Positions 1 through 8,841 of a stretch of DNA of 64,000 bases are shown piece by piece (the stretch's first letter is position 1; each line of letters starts with the position of its first letter). The stretch spans positions 1 to 64,000 of the forward strand of contig CALZFC010000027.1 of the NCBI GenBank assembly GCA_945643635.1. Reading direction: 5' to 3'. The notes below the pieces were generated by a model. It made no database searches, was not told the DNA's origin, and saw only the letters and a program-made list of their open reading frames with translations. A program made the translations under genes and the position numbers. The DNA comes from Allodiplogaster sudhausi. Its lineage: Eukaryota; Nematoda; Chromadorea; Rhabditida; Diplogasteridae.

Positions 1-4
1 ATGT

Positions 5-86
5 GCAGCGATGTCCGAGTGGTTAAGGAGTTGGATTTGAAATCCAATGGGCATTGCCCGCGTAGGTTCGAACCCTGCTCGCTGCG
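5..86 (+). tRNA. tRNA-Ser(UGA)
   Basis: An 82-nt class II tRNA. The 7-bp acceptor stem pairs gcagcga with tcgctgc, followed by discriminator G. The anticodon loop reads tttgaaa (anticodon TGA), there is a long variable arm (gggcattgccc) and the T arm is ggttcgaaccc, which also serves as box B. A T-run follows at once (gatcttttt). The anticodon loop has T where other copies have C. It decodes UCA and, by wobble, other UCN serine codons. No intron is present. Confidence 0.93.
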
Positions 87-144
87 GATCTTTTTGAAAT
101 TATGTAACATTAATGAGATGAAAATAATCATGTGTAACAAAATT

Positions 145-224
145 CGATCAGGATGAGATTCGAACTCACGCGGGAAATTCCATTGGATTAGCAGTCCAAC
201 GCCTTAACCACTCGGCACCTGATC
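145..224 (-). tRNA. tRNA-Ser(GCU), two bases short
   Basis: Read on the minus strand this is a class II tRNA with acceptor stem gatcagg/cctgatc, anticodon GCT in ctgctaa, a long variable arm and T arm gagttcgaatctc. It would decode AGC/AGU serine codons. Compared with the 82-nt consensus it lacks one C in the variable arm region and one base in the ggcc of the D arm. These are true single-base losses or read errors. A TTTT run lies downstream on the minus strand. Confidence 0.85.
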
Positions 225-266
225 AGACAGTTTCATACAAAGACTCAAAGAGTTTGTCTGTTGATT

Positions 267-272
267 GCTGTG
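267..272. repeat. target-site duplication, left copy (gctgtg)
   Basis: The six bases gctgtg lie directly outside the left terminal repeat and recur at 11,112-11,117 outside the right one. Uninterrupted array units read ...ttgattgctgtgctccat, with a single copy. Six base pairs is the usual Maverick/Polinton duplication length. Confidence 0.93.
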
Positions 273-567
273 ATGATGAGTTGTGCTGACCGTCTTGACC
301 GTCGAAATTTTTCTAAGTCCAGAAAGTCCGTTGAAATTTTCACCGGTTATTTTTCTAAGTCCAGAACTCCCGTTGAAATTTTCGACCATTATTTTTCTAA
401 GTCCAGAAGTCCCCGTTGAAATTATCATCCGATATTTTTCTAAGTCCTGAACTTCCAATTGAAATTTTTCCCGTTCCACCTCGTTCTTGACCTGTGGAAA
501 TATCGCAAGTCCAGGATCCCGACGGGAACCGAACCTGGGTCGCTTGCGTCGTAAGTCCCTGTGTTAC
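273..567. repeat. left terminal inverted repeat
   Basis: It begins atgatgag and matches the reverse complement of the right end, through four tandem copies of a ~42-bp unit and a block ending near the first tRNA-like module (cgtcgtaagtcc). The outer ~30 bp are diverged (gttgtgctgacc against gtgtggtcacc). Homology fades after about 567. Confidence 0.9.
305..475. repeat. four ~42-bp tandem repeats inside the left terminal repeat
   Basis: The core ctaagtccagaa recurs with starts near 313, 355, 397 and 440, separated by cgttgaaattttc-type sequence. The right terminal repeat carries the same four-copy array in the opposite orientation (10,937-11,075). Subterminal arrays of this kind can be transposase or integrase binding sites, but that is inference here. 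Confidence 0.88.
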
Positions 568-960
568 CAATCGGCTATTCGTCCATCATACCAAGTTGTA
601 TGTGAAGAATAGACATTCGTGTGGCAGTGATCATACATCAGAGATCCACATCAATCACCGGAGGGGGGGAATTGTCAGGTCCAGATTTTCTGCTAGTCGA
701 AATATCACAAGTCCCAGAAACACTGAGAGGAAACGAACCTGAGCCGCTTGCGTCGTAAGTAGTATCGTTACCATAGGCTATTCGGTCATCATACCAACTT
801 GCAAGTGAAGATGTAGACATTCGTGTGGAGGAGGAATCGAACCTGAAACCTTTCGATTTGAAACAACACTCACTACCAATGAGCCAATCGGCCGTCATAT
901 CATCTCGCAACTGAATATGTAGACATGCAAACGTGTATGTGGTAGTGATACATATTTTCC
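498..960 (-). repeat. three diverged tRNA-like modules with pol III box A/box B
   Basis: Three related blocks read on the minus strand have a box A-like then a box B-like element: A 567-577 with B 525-535; A 771-780 with B 729-739; A 876-886 with B 833-843. The third pair matches both consensus boxes exactly (tggctcattgg and ggttcgattcc), about 43 bp apart as in a tRNA gene. A trailing sequence with tgtagacat and gtgtgg follows the blocks, so they are copies of one repeat. I cannot fold a full cloverleaf, so I call them tRNA-derived repeats rather than genes. Confidence 0.6.
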
Positions 961-1480
961 ACCAGTCAAAACCCCTCGTGAATAATTCAGATACAGGAAT
1001 ATTTTCCAAGTCCGAAACCCCCGATGAATATTACTTTTAAATATTCCAAGGTCAGGAAGAATGAATAATGATAGGAATTGAGCGAAACGTAAGCTAATTT
1101 ATCATGCAATAACATGTAGTGACATGAAAGAAAAAAACCGGAAGCGAACATATTCTCCAGTGTACATGTACTATCATAAATGATGACCAAGTCATTCTCT
1201 GTACTTTCACTTTATGTTATGTAATATAATGCCCACGAATTCTATTTATATCTGTACTGTTCTTAATGGAATGTATTATGAAATAACTTAACGCCCGCAC
1301 AATAATGAAATAGCATATGATTTTATGTACATACAAGTTAGAGAAAAATAAAAGTTACGAAATGTGTCATATGGGCATGTCTTATCAGCGTTCGGATCTA
1401 GAGAGGATGCTACCAGCGCCAAGGCGGACAAGTGAAAATAGTGCATATAAATGGAGAGTCAAATCACAACAGTCCATTGA
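961..1480. other. non-coding transposon interior, nothing recognised
   Basis: AT-rich sequence. Near 995-1055 it has decayed matches to the terminal 42-bp repeat (ttttccaagtcc). I see no convincing reading frame, RNA gene or further repeat. Confidence 0.5.
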
Positions 1481-1786
1481 TCACGAAAGCTGCAGGATGC
1501 GGACAGTTACGAAGCTTCCTTCTCTATGCAATAGTATAGTGAAAGTAACTTTGCTGCCCTTCTCGATATGGAAGACGATCTGTCCCTCTTTGCCAATGGC
1601 CACGTTTTTGACTGTTTTCTTCCTTAATCGTTTTCCACCTAAAAGCAAATGACTTTTTTTTTAAATAAAATGAATGTCCAAAGAACAAACCTCTTCGTAT
1701 GCTTTCCCGTCCGCGCGTATTCTTTTTCCAATGCTAGCTGGACGTTTATTTGAAGGAAGTGATGTGGATGCATTCGCGTTTGACAT
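1481..1786 (-). pseudogene. possible small two-exon gene of unknown function
   Basis: On the minus strand an ATG at 1786 opens 32 codons, rich in Ser/Asn then basic (ending ADGKAYEE), to a GTTTGT donor at 1690. A short AT-rich intron ends in CTTTTAG at 1639-1640. The following segment, stop TGA at 1481-1483, has a basic start and an alternating hydrophobic pattern (IVFHIEKGSKVTFTILLH) suggestive of beta strands. The two exons are one base out of phase at the proposed junction, so either the junction is wrong or there is an indel. I recognise no family. It lies beyond the 3' end of the polymerase region and could be cargo. Confidence 0.3.
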
Positions 1787-1910
1787 GTTTTGCAGATTCT
1801 CAGTCTCTCACCTGTCAAATCATGAAGCGTGCAAGCAATTCTGGAACCGACAGCATTGCCAAGAAGGGACGTCGCGACACCCAAGTAAGACATACCGTAT
1901 TTTCTCTATT

Positions 1911-2025
1911 AGTACCCCCCCTTTATTAGAACCCCCCCTCTAATAGTACCCCCCTCTGATAAAGCCATTGAAAATAGAACCCCTCCCTCTAGTAGAACCC
2001 CCCCTCCAATAGTGCCCCCCCCCCT
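1911..2025 (-). repeat. interrupted G-run minisatellite
   Basis: On the plus strand, blocks of 4-10 C separated by about 8-25 bp of tattagaa/aatagta-like sequence; on the minus strand these are GGGG-plus runs. Seven or so blocks occur. It begins just downstream of the last recognisable polymerase exon, where an intron would continue. The minus strand could form G-quadruplexes. Confidence 0.75.
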
Positions 2026-2055
2026 AACAGCCTGAAATCTCAGCTCGAGACGTAC

Positions 2056-4849
2056 CTCGAATGGATCCTGGAGGTATGGGATCGAACCGAGTGGATCTTC
2101 AGGATCTGGTAGCCGCACTTGAGGGCCTCGATGAGTTCGACGGTGGCGAAGGTGCCGACGAACTGTCTCTCCTTCTTGCTGTGCGGGCAGCCGAGAGTGT
2201 AGGGATCCATCTTCTCGGCACATGCGGCACACAGAGGCATGACATTCTTGCCGCCAGAACGAAGCGAGAGAACGGGAACGAAGAGACGAGTCGGCGGCAG
2301 GACCTAATAACATACTTTAATAAATGTTTTAATTAAAATTTTCAGCTTACGGTGCACTTGACGATCCTTGAATCGTCAGCTCTTCCGGCTTCGTGATGGG
2401 CGTCTGGATCCTCGAGACGTCCACCATCTTGCCCTTACCCACAGGATAAGTCCTGTACTTGTTCGTGTACGGGTACAGACCTAAAGAAATATTTTCAATT
2501 ACTTATTTAAATAATATTTATGATTATTCTTAAAATACTTACTGCAGACGTCGAGGTAGCGGATCGTGTACCCGGGCTCTGGTTTCGCGTACATGCGGAA
2601 GACCTCGCATCTCCCGCCAAAGAAGGCGTCGTAAAGATTGAGAGGCTCCTGTAAATGTACATTTATTTTTTATTAAATGAAATAAGTAAAAATTCTAACC
2701 CCAATCTCGTAGTCGGCAAGATTGCCGCATCTTGTCGTCCTTCTTGAGTCTCTTCTCGATCTGGCACTCTCTGATGACGATGACCTTGTGCTTGCGTCTG
2801 AGATGCTGGAGTCGCGCCTCATCTTCTTGACGGATGAGGCTGCACGTCGGCACGAACCATCGTGTGGTCCGAGTAGCGGCAACGACAGGCATGCCAGTAG
2901 CAGCCGTGGATCTAAACATATGTTGTATCAAAGGAACTAGAAACATATACAAATGAACAAACAATAAATGTTTAAATTATTTTTTTTTTTATCAAAATAG
3001 CAAATGTACCTCGATGATGAGATCCTTCTTGCTCGCCTCTTGACGAATCCGTCACACGTAGCGAGTTCCCTTGATTCTCTTCTCGCCGCCGTGCTGCGCG
3101 TCACGGATATGCCACTCCTTGGTCTTCCTCAGGTAGCTAAAAGTGGAATATTGTTTAATAAATTAAAATATATATATTAATACTTACGCAAGCATCTTGA
3201 GTGCCAGGCGACTCTGCTTGTCCTCTGCCGTGATCGGCTTCTCGACAGCCAGGAGGTCCTTCTTGAGGAACTTGCGGCGGAAGACACGCATGGCCGCACT
3301 GGCTGCCGTCACGCTCTCGTGAAAGACGTGAACACCTGTGGCGCCAAAGCATTCCGCATCAAAGGTGCGAATGCCCTCATGCAGGAGAACGACGTCGGAG
3401 AAGCAATAAGCTTCATCTCCAGACGGAAGTCGAATGCCAAGTCCTGGCGCTTGTACTCGTCGTGCCACGAGTCGAATGCAGTCCTCGCCTCATCGCGCAT
3501 CGACATGTACCCAAAGTACTTCTTGTCCGGCAGCTCACCCCATGTATTGGTAGTTGGCAGGCGGTTGAAGCGGTGCGGAAAGTAGCCCTAAATATTTACA
3601 TTGAAGTATTTCTAATAATTTTTTTTAAGATACCTTCTTCAATTCCTTGATTCCGAATGCCTTGGGGAACGAGGCGAGAGGCATGGAGAGGAAGCTCAGC
3701 GAGTCAACCATTCTGACGTTGTTGACCTCGAGTTTCATGATTTTTCTTCCGGCCATGATCAACTCGGAGGGCGCGACTGTGCTTCTGTCGCTGCACAGAT
3801 GGCGCAGAATAAACTGGCCATCGTAGCTAAAATAACAAACCTTGATAGCATATTAATAAATAAAATGATAAATAATCCAATTTAAAATTAAGAATTATAT
3901 AAAGGATAAATACTAACGCGCGGAGGTTGTGGGCGACAACGGTGAAGCCTTTGTGTTCGTCGCCGAACACCCAGTCGCAGAACTCTTCGATGATCCTCTT
4001 CTTGGGTTGTCCGCGCCTGCCACTGCCAGAGCCTCCTCCCTCCACAGTGTTCACAGCTACTCGTAACGTCGTAGACGTCCTCTGGCAGCTCTCTTTCGCA
4101 TTTTCCGCACGAGCGAAGGGCAATGATCAGATTGGGCACGTGCATCTTTGCCCCCCTCTTATTCTTCACAATGCGAGTCTGAGTAAACAAATAATAATAA
4201 TAAAATAGTGTCTGAAGATAAAGAAGAATTATATTCAAACCATAAAAAAATTTTTATAGACAAAATTAATAAAATTCTTACTTCGATGTCGAATACTATC
4301 GTCTTCTTCTGAACGTATTGACAGGACGGAGAGTTGAGACGTAGCACGTCTTGTGGCCTTGCGGACGGTCCTCACAACAAGTAGCACAGTAGGAAAAGCC
4401 GCATTGGTGAGGACGACCCTTTCGTTTCTCGCCCTTGGAATGGTGGCAGTTTGGGCACTTGTCGAGAATCTCACAGAAGGAACGACCTCCCCTCTTGTTG
4501 AACACGGGCTGAAAGAGCTTCTCGAATGTCACGGTCTCGATACCGTGATCGCCGTCGATGGCGAAGCGCTCGTACGGGATGGGAATCTTCTTCCATTCCG
4601 TACGATTCTTGAGGCGCCGCACAAAGCGATGCATCGATCTGAAATGGATCGACGCTGCAGAGTCCCTCGTGACGGGAAAGCCTCTGCACTTGGCCTTTTC
4701 GTGTCTCTTGCCATCGGCGTCTGCCATCGATAGGCATACGCCTTCCATTTGGGACGTATGGGACGTTCCCATACGGGTATCGAGGCACATAGTGCACCAA
4801 TCACTGTCTGCCTTTTCTTGTGAAGTTTTGCTAGAAATTTCATTGTCAC
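2056..4849 (-). pseudogene. POLB: protein-primed family B DNA polymerase of the Maverick, intron-containing, rearranged and frame-broken
   Basis: Exons (high to low): 4849-4282, 4178-3918, 3826-3634, 3587-3188, 3136-3010, 2911-2700, 2648-2543, 2480-2351, 2303-2056. The eight introns of 46-103 bp have GT donors (GTAAG, GTTAG, GTATC, GTAC) and AG acceptors. In order I see a Cys/His zinc region (KCPNCHH...CATCC...HKTCY), Exo I (IVFDIE), a Cys cluster (CGKC...CEHCGG), Exo II (VVAHNLRA then YDGQFILRH), Exo III (AYCFSDVVLL), a GCYWHAC motif, DAFFGGR, polymerase motif A (DVC/SLYPYTNK across an intron) and CAACAEK...CPHSKKER. Motif B and the DTDS motif C are not found. The segment 4849-4500 looks like the family's C-terminus (AYAYRW, KCRGF, IHFRSM), placed ahead of the zinc region. 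Frame breaks lie near 4730, 4030, 3420, 3053, 2830 and 2085. Exons are GC-richer than the plus-strand genes. Confidence 0.85.
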
Positions 4850-5002
4850 TTGTTGTGATTGTCAGTACGTTTAAATTTTTTTCGACTGTCTTGAATTGTG
4901 AACAGTACTTTGAATAATTTTGATTTCAGTTGTTGTTCTTGGAAAAAAAGAAGTCAAATTACAGTTTCATTGTTCTTACAATACTTTTCAAACTTGTGAT
5001 AA
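4850..5002. promoter_or_regulatory. divergent intergenic region between polymerase (-) and ATPase (+)
   Basis: About 150 bp of AT-rich DNA separates the 5' end of the minus-strand polymerase region from the ATPase start. Its position makes it the natural bidirectional promoter. I see no specific motif beyond AT tracts. Confidence 0.35.
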
Positions 5003-5632
5003 ATGTATCTTGCTTGGCCTTCATGTATGCTTGTATGTGGTCCTTCGGGATGTGGAAAAAGCACATTAATTCATAGAATTATAACAACAGTGAACAAGTG
5101 TATGAAAATGTAAAGCCTGGACATGTTATTTTCTGTTACAATGAATACCAAACTGGCTATAACGAGTTTGCCAATCTTGCACATGTCACAATGCATGAAG
5201 GCATCCCTGACATTGAAATGTTGAGGAAAAGAAGAATGAAAAAGCACTACTTGTTCTTGACGATCTAATGGTAAAGCTTGAACGTTGGTCTGATGCCGAA
5301 AAACTTTTTACGGTTGCCTCACATCACTTTGACATGCCTGTAATTTGTGTAGTTCATTCACTATTCTTTGGGAAAACTATTCGAACACTACGCATAAACT
5401 CTAGCTACCTTTGTCTATTTAAGAACAATGCTGATCAGTTGATGATTCGTAATCTTGCTAGCCAACTTTTTCCAACAAACCGACAATTTTTTATTGACGC
5501 CTACACTGACGCCACTTCTAGTGCACACAGTTCCTCTTTGTCGACCTACATAAGACGACAGAGGTAGCATTTCGTCTTCGTACAAGTATCTTTCCCGACA
5601 CGGAACGTGTTTATTGCTATACAGCAAAATGA
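5003..5632 (+). pseudogene. ATP: Maverick genome-packaging ATPase (FtsK/HerA-like), frame-broken
   Basis: The ATG at 5003 is followed within 12 residues by a Walker A P-loop, GPSGCGKST (about 5039-5065). Walker B follows as LLVLDDLM (about 5250-5275) and a sensor-like region as VVHSLFFGKTIRTLR (about 5350-5395), with a typical C-terminal part containing FPTNRQFF and DAT. In this family the enzyme drives DNA into capsids. The frame changes near 5090-5105, between about 5225 and 5245, and near 5530-5545, so the gene as written is interrupted. The final segment stops at TGA 5630-5632, overlapping the next ATG (ATGA), a compact virus-like arrangement. It lacks introns and is more AT-rich than the polymerase. 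Confidence 0.85.
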
Positions 5633-5968
5633 ATATTGCAAAAGCAGTGTGGGACAAGGACGTTTTAAAAAGATTTCTTCTCTTGCATCAACAAAAGATT
5701 TTGAAAGTCATGTTAATGAGGTGGATGCTAACACAGTCATTTGTATTGTCGAGGCACTTTGTAATATTCTTCACGGTACGGCCTATATACCCAAGACACA
5801 AAGAAGAAGTTAAAGCCTTACGTGGCACACATTCGACGTATTGCCTATACCCGAACGGTCCCCTTGGCAAAACAACATATAATTCAGGCGGGCACAGGAT
5901 TTTTTGCACCTTTAATTCCTGTAATTGCTGGTGTTGCCGCAAATTTTCTATCCAATGCCTTCATTTAA
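5629..5968 (+). pseudogene. small conserved Maverick protein with hydrophobic C-terminus, frame-broken
   Basis: The ATG at 5629 overlaps the ATPase stop. The N-terminal part (MNIAKAVWDK) is in one frame, the middle (KDFESHVNEVDANTVICIVE) in a second and the end (KPYVAHIRRIAYTRTVPLAK, then GFFAPLIPVIAGVAANFL) in a third, stopping at TAA 5966-5968. Intact length would be about 110 residues. A small protein with a basic helical middle and hydrophobic Gly/Ala/Pro tail next to the ATPase occurs in many Mavericks. It is probably a minor virion component, but its function is not established. Frame changes lie near 5660-5690 and 5790-5810. Confidence 0.65.
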
Positions 5969-6720
5969 CAAATTATTGCTCGTTTCTGAAGATCGTCTCG
6001 CAAATATGATGCAACAACAACACAACAACCAACTTTATTCAACGTATTGAAAATGAATTGAATACACTTCTTGCATCTTCGTGTATTCTTGATGCTGAAG
6101 AAAAGATGCATAGATATCGTGCTTTGCTACAGCGTCTTACACAATACGTGCATGGAAATACTGAAGGACCTGAAACAAATGTTGCATGGCAAGGTGAAGA
6201 TGATAAGCTAGTTCAGAACATAGTTTTCAAACTGCCATTCCCATTGTAAAAAAATCTATAGATGTTCCTCAACCTCCTGTTCCTGTGCAGCCTGTAAAAC
6301 AAGTTGTTCAACCAAATGGACTCAAATGTTCAACCACAGACGACTTCAATAGCTCAGACATCGCAACCAGAACAAAATTTCTTAAAGACACTTCAATTTT
6401 CAAACGATACACTTAAGAGAAAGGCTGCAACACTTGTCAATCATTTAATTGCAAATTCCACAGAATTCCCAGTTGTTAAAGACAAGATTACACTTGGACA
6501 AAACGAGTACGATATAGCTTCACTGATTGAAGACTTTTCCAGTCAGTGGCGTACACGTTCTGATCCGGTTCAAGGCGCAAAAGAATTGGGGCAGCCCTAA
6601 AAAGAACCAAGTTTTCACCTTTAATGTTGGTAATAGTGCCCGTGCGGATCTTGTCGAGTTTCGTGCACCAACTTTGCAGTTACCCTTTGGCCAACGCAAT
6701 ACAATGGAAGAACTAGAAAA
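5955..6720 (+). pseudogene. conserved Maverick protein encoded just upstream of the integrase, frame-broken
   Basis: The ATG at 5955 overlaps the end of the previous gene by 14 bp and begins MPSFNKLLLVSEDRLANMMQ. A helical, possibly coiled-coil segment follows (NTLLASSCILDAEEK to about 6150), then a Pro/Gln-rich linker (6260-6370). The better conserved C-terminal domain has KRKAATLVNHLIANSTEF and YDIASLIEDFSSQW (6410-6560). Frame changes occur near 6040, 6240-6310 and 6560-6600. A protein of this layout, a short N-terminal motif and a ~70-residue C-terminal domain, commonly lies near the Maverick integrase. Its role is unknown. Confidence 0.55.
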
Positions 6721-7785
6721 ATTTATACCGACATTAGTAGCTATGGCGGATACAGTGGTGTTCGTCGTCTTATGAAGCTGCCCGAAAGAAAGGATTAAAA
6801 GTTAAACTTGGAGACGTTAAAGCGTTTCTACATAAACAGTCTACATATACTACTCTTTTTCCAGATTGAATCGAAAAAACAAGTAAGACACAGTGTACAT
6901 GGATTGATAGCGACCACCAAGCAGATCTTGCCATAATGGCCGACCTTAAACGTCACAATTCTGGCTATACTTGCATTCTTGTTGTAGTTGATGTCCTATC
7001 TCGATTTGTAATGTGCGAACCTCTTTTAAATAAAAGTGGTGCTGAAACAACAAAGGCTTACGAACGTATAATTAAAACTTCTGGACGGTCCCCTTTTCGT
7101 CTTTATACTGATGCAGGGAAAGAATTTTTAAATTCCAACTTTAAACGTTTGTTAGCACAAAACGAAATTGAACATCGTATTCCAAAGAACCATAATGTAA
7201 AGTGTGCACTTGCAGAAAATACTATACGTAGACTAAAGACAAGACTATACCGTTATTTTTCCGAACATAATACATATCGCTGGCTGGATGTTTTACAAGA
7301 TGCTACCAAGCACTAAACGATTCACCAATTTCTTCTATTGGGGCATTGCACCCTCGTCCGTAAATGCAACAAATGCAGAATTTGTTTGGCAAACCCTTTA
7401 TGCACAGGACAAACAACTCATAACCAAGCATCGTTACGCACCAGGCGATACTGTGCGTCTTTCTCGTCTTCGCGGTGCTTTTACAAAGGGATATAAGAAT
7501 ACTTTTACACTGGAAATATTCCGCATAAAAAAGTGTCTGTTCAAGGACCCACCCGCGTACATTATTGAAGATTTGGACGGTGAGGAAATTGATAGTATTG
7601 TCTACGAGCGTGAACTCGTATCACACGTTTCTTCGCCCGACCACGAGTATAAAATTGAACGTGTACTTGCAAGAAGAACACGTTCGGGCAAGAAGGAAAT
7701 ATTAGTACGTTGGCTTGGTTACCCACCTTCATTTGATTCTTGGATCGATGCAAACCATGCTAGAAAAGTTGTCACCCGCCCCTGA
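6704..7785 (+). pseudogene. INT: Maverick retroviral-type integrase with C-terminal chromodomain, frame-broken
   Basis: It inserts the excised element into target DNA. The ATG at 6704 opens an N-terminal region (GGYSGVRRL, KAFLHKQSTYTTLF). The rve catalytic core has all three acidic residues: D at 6924 (HQADL), D at 7110 (YTDAG) and E at 7215 (LAENT), giving D-62-D-35-E spacing. A C-terminal beta-rich segment (GDTVRLSRLRGAFTKGY, 7450-7500) leads to a chromodomain (YKIERVLARR...ILVRWLGYPPSFDSWI, about 7645-7750). Stop TGA is at 7783. Frame changes lie near 6720, 6775, 6870 and 7300-7345. No reverse transcriptase is nearby, which excludes an LTR retrotransposon. The chromodomain may read histone marks to choose a target. 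Confidence 0.92.
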
Positions 7786-8039
7786 CGAAACTAGAAGTGC
7801 TTCGTGGCATTGTGGTGAAGTGTCGTGTTCACGTGCGCTGTTTGTCTACATTGCACAAGTAATACTTATTTATACAGTTTTTCTAGTGTCGATATATAAT
7901 CTAACTTTTGGCACACGTAACGACGACAATAACTTTGGATTGTAACCCTTTCCTCGTGTATTGGCTATCTTCTCCCTTCCCCGACCATTCCAAGCCGACG
8001 TTATAATACACATCCACCCGTCAAAATATGATAACAATG
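7786..8039. other. gap between integrase and minor capsid genes
   Basis: About 250 bp, AT-rich toward its 3' end. One frame would give a hydrophobic stretch (VYIAQVILIYTVFLVSIYNL, about 7850-7905) resembling a membrane segment, but I find no good start or homologue. It may be a decayed small gene. Confidence 0.35.
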
Positions 8040-8836
8040 ATGACTTTTTACGTTTACCTGATAAGCAATACACATGAAGGTAATAAAATTGGTGATTTTC
8101 GTATTCGTCTTCCTGCACCTTTGCATTTGAAATCAGACTATGAGGTTGCAATGACCGAAATTATTTACCCAATACATATGACAGAATACTACAAAACAAG
8201 AAGAGGACGACTTTAACGAGAACAATATTATTCTAGAGTATTTTGATAAGACAAACAAGGGGGAAAGTATTCGAACGGTCGTAACCATTCCCCCGAATTC
8301 ATACGAAAAGGTTGACGATTTAATTTCTTTGATTAATGTGGAAGTAGCCACCTCGTACAACCTTACCACCAAGAAAGATATTACCAACGACTTTATAACA
8401 TACAATAGCATTACACGAAAATGTACCATCAAACAACCTGAAGATGTTTACGCAGTTAGCATGTCAAAGAAAATAGCCTATTTACTTGGTCTGGCCACAA
8501 GACTTGTTGGCTATTCAGATGGACAGTATGTCGGAAAACATTCCGTACACGTAGCGAAAGATATATTTTACATTTACACAAATATCATCGAAAACCAAAT
8601 TGTTTCCAATGTTCTTAGTCCTCTACTTAAAGTGCTTACGGTTGAAGGAAGTGCTGGTGACAATGTTTATTCTGCCTTTTTTCCGCCCCCAATACCTTCC
8701 AATAAAGTCTCGATACGTTGACTCGATACACATTAGTATAAAAAACGATCAGGACGAGGTTGTTAACTTTCATTCTGGTGCCGTTTGTATTCAACTTCAC
8801 TTTCGTTCACGTCGCCACACCTTCCGATTGCAATAA
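8040..8836 (+). pseudogene. Maverick minor capsid (penton-like, single jelly-roll) protein, frame-broken
   Basis: It starts MTFYVYLISNTHEGN, the usual kind of opening for this family; the ATG at 8028 would add four residues. It continues with LKSDYEVAMTEIIYPIHM (about 8125-8180), VDDLISLINVEVA (8310), AYLLGLA (8480), a KDIFYIYTNIIENQIVSN stretch (8557-8607) and ends with YVDSIHISIK and CIQLHFRSR (8716-8813). Intact length would be about 265 residues, normal for a vertex capsid protein. Frame changes lie near 8190-8220 and 8680-8720. It is followed after 5 bp by the next gene. Confidence 0.82.
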
Positions 8837-8841
8837 TAAAA

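Larger units (their letters stand above)
1..272. repeat. left flank: partial unit of the tRNA-Ser array
   Basis: This stretch matches the array unit found right of the transposon: tRNA-Ser(UGA) on +, a ~60-bp spacer with T-runs, tRNA-Ser(GCU) on -, then the beginning of the head-to-head spacer with the hairpin (about 240-262). It stops abruptly at the gctgtg target site, and the rest of the same unit resumes at 11,112. The array therefore continues to the left of the window. Confidence 0.95.

Noticed and set aside
5..86. Introns or unusual decoding in the tRNA genes
   Set aside because: The anticodon loops are continuous and normal (TGA, GCT) with G discriminators typical of serine tRNAs. 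I saw no stop-codon suppressor or leucine-type change.
833..905. A functional tRNA gene on the minus strand
   Set aside because: Boxes A and B are good, but the anticodon and acceptor stems do not pair, and no T-run terminator is evident in the right place.
1674..1943. Plus-strand 89-codon open frame
   Set aside because: It runs through the proposed minus-strand exon and the C-run repeat, with no family resemblance.
2061..4917. Several plus-strand open frames (2061-2336, 3319-3585, 4353-4733, 4558-4917)
   Set aside because: They are opposite-strand shadows of GC-rich polymerase exons, whose minus-strand translation carries the recognisable motifs.
6704..7785. LTR retrotransposon integrase
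   Set aside because: The catalytic core and chromodomain resemble Ty3-type integrases, but no reverse transcriptase, RNase H or LTR is present. The neighbours are Maverick ATPase and capsid genes.
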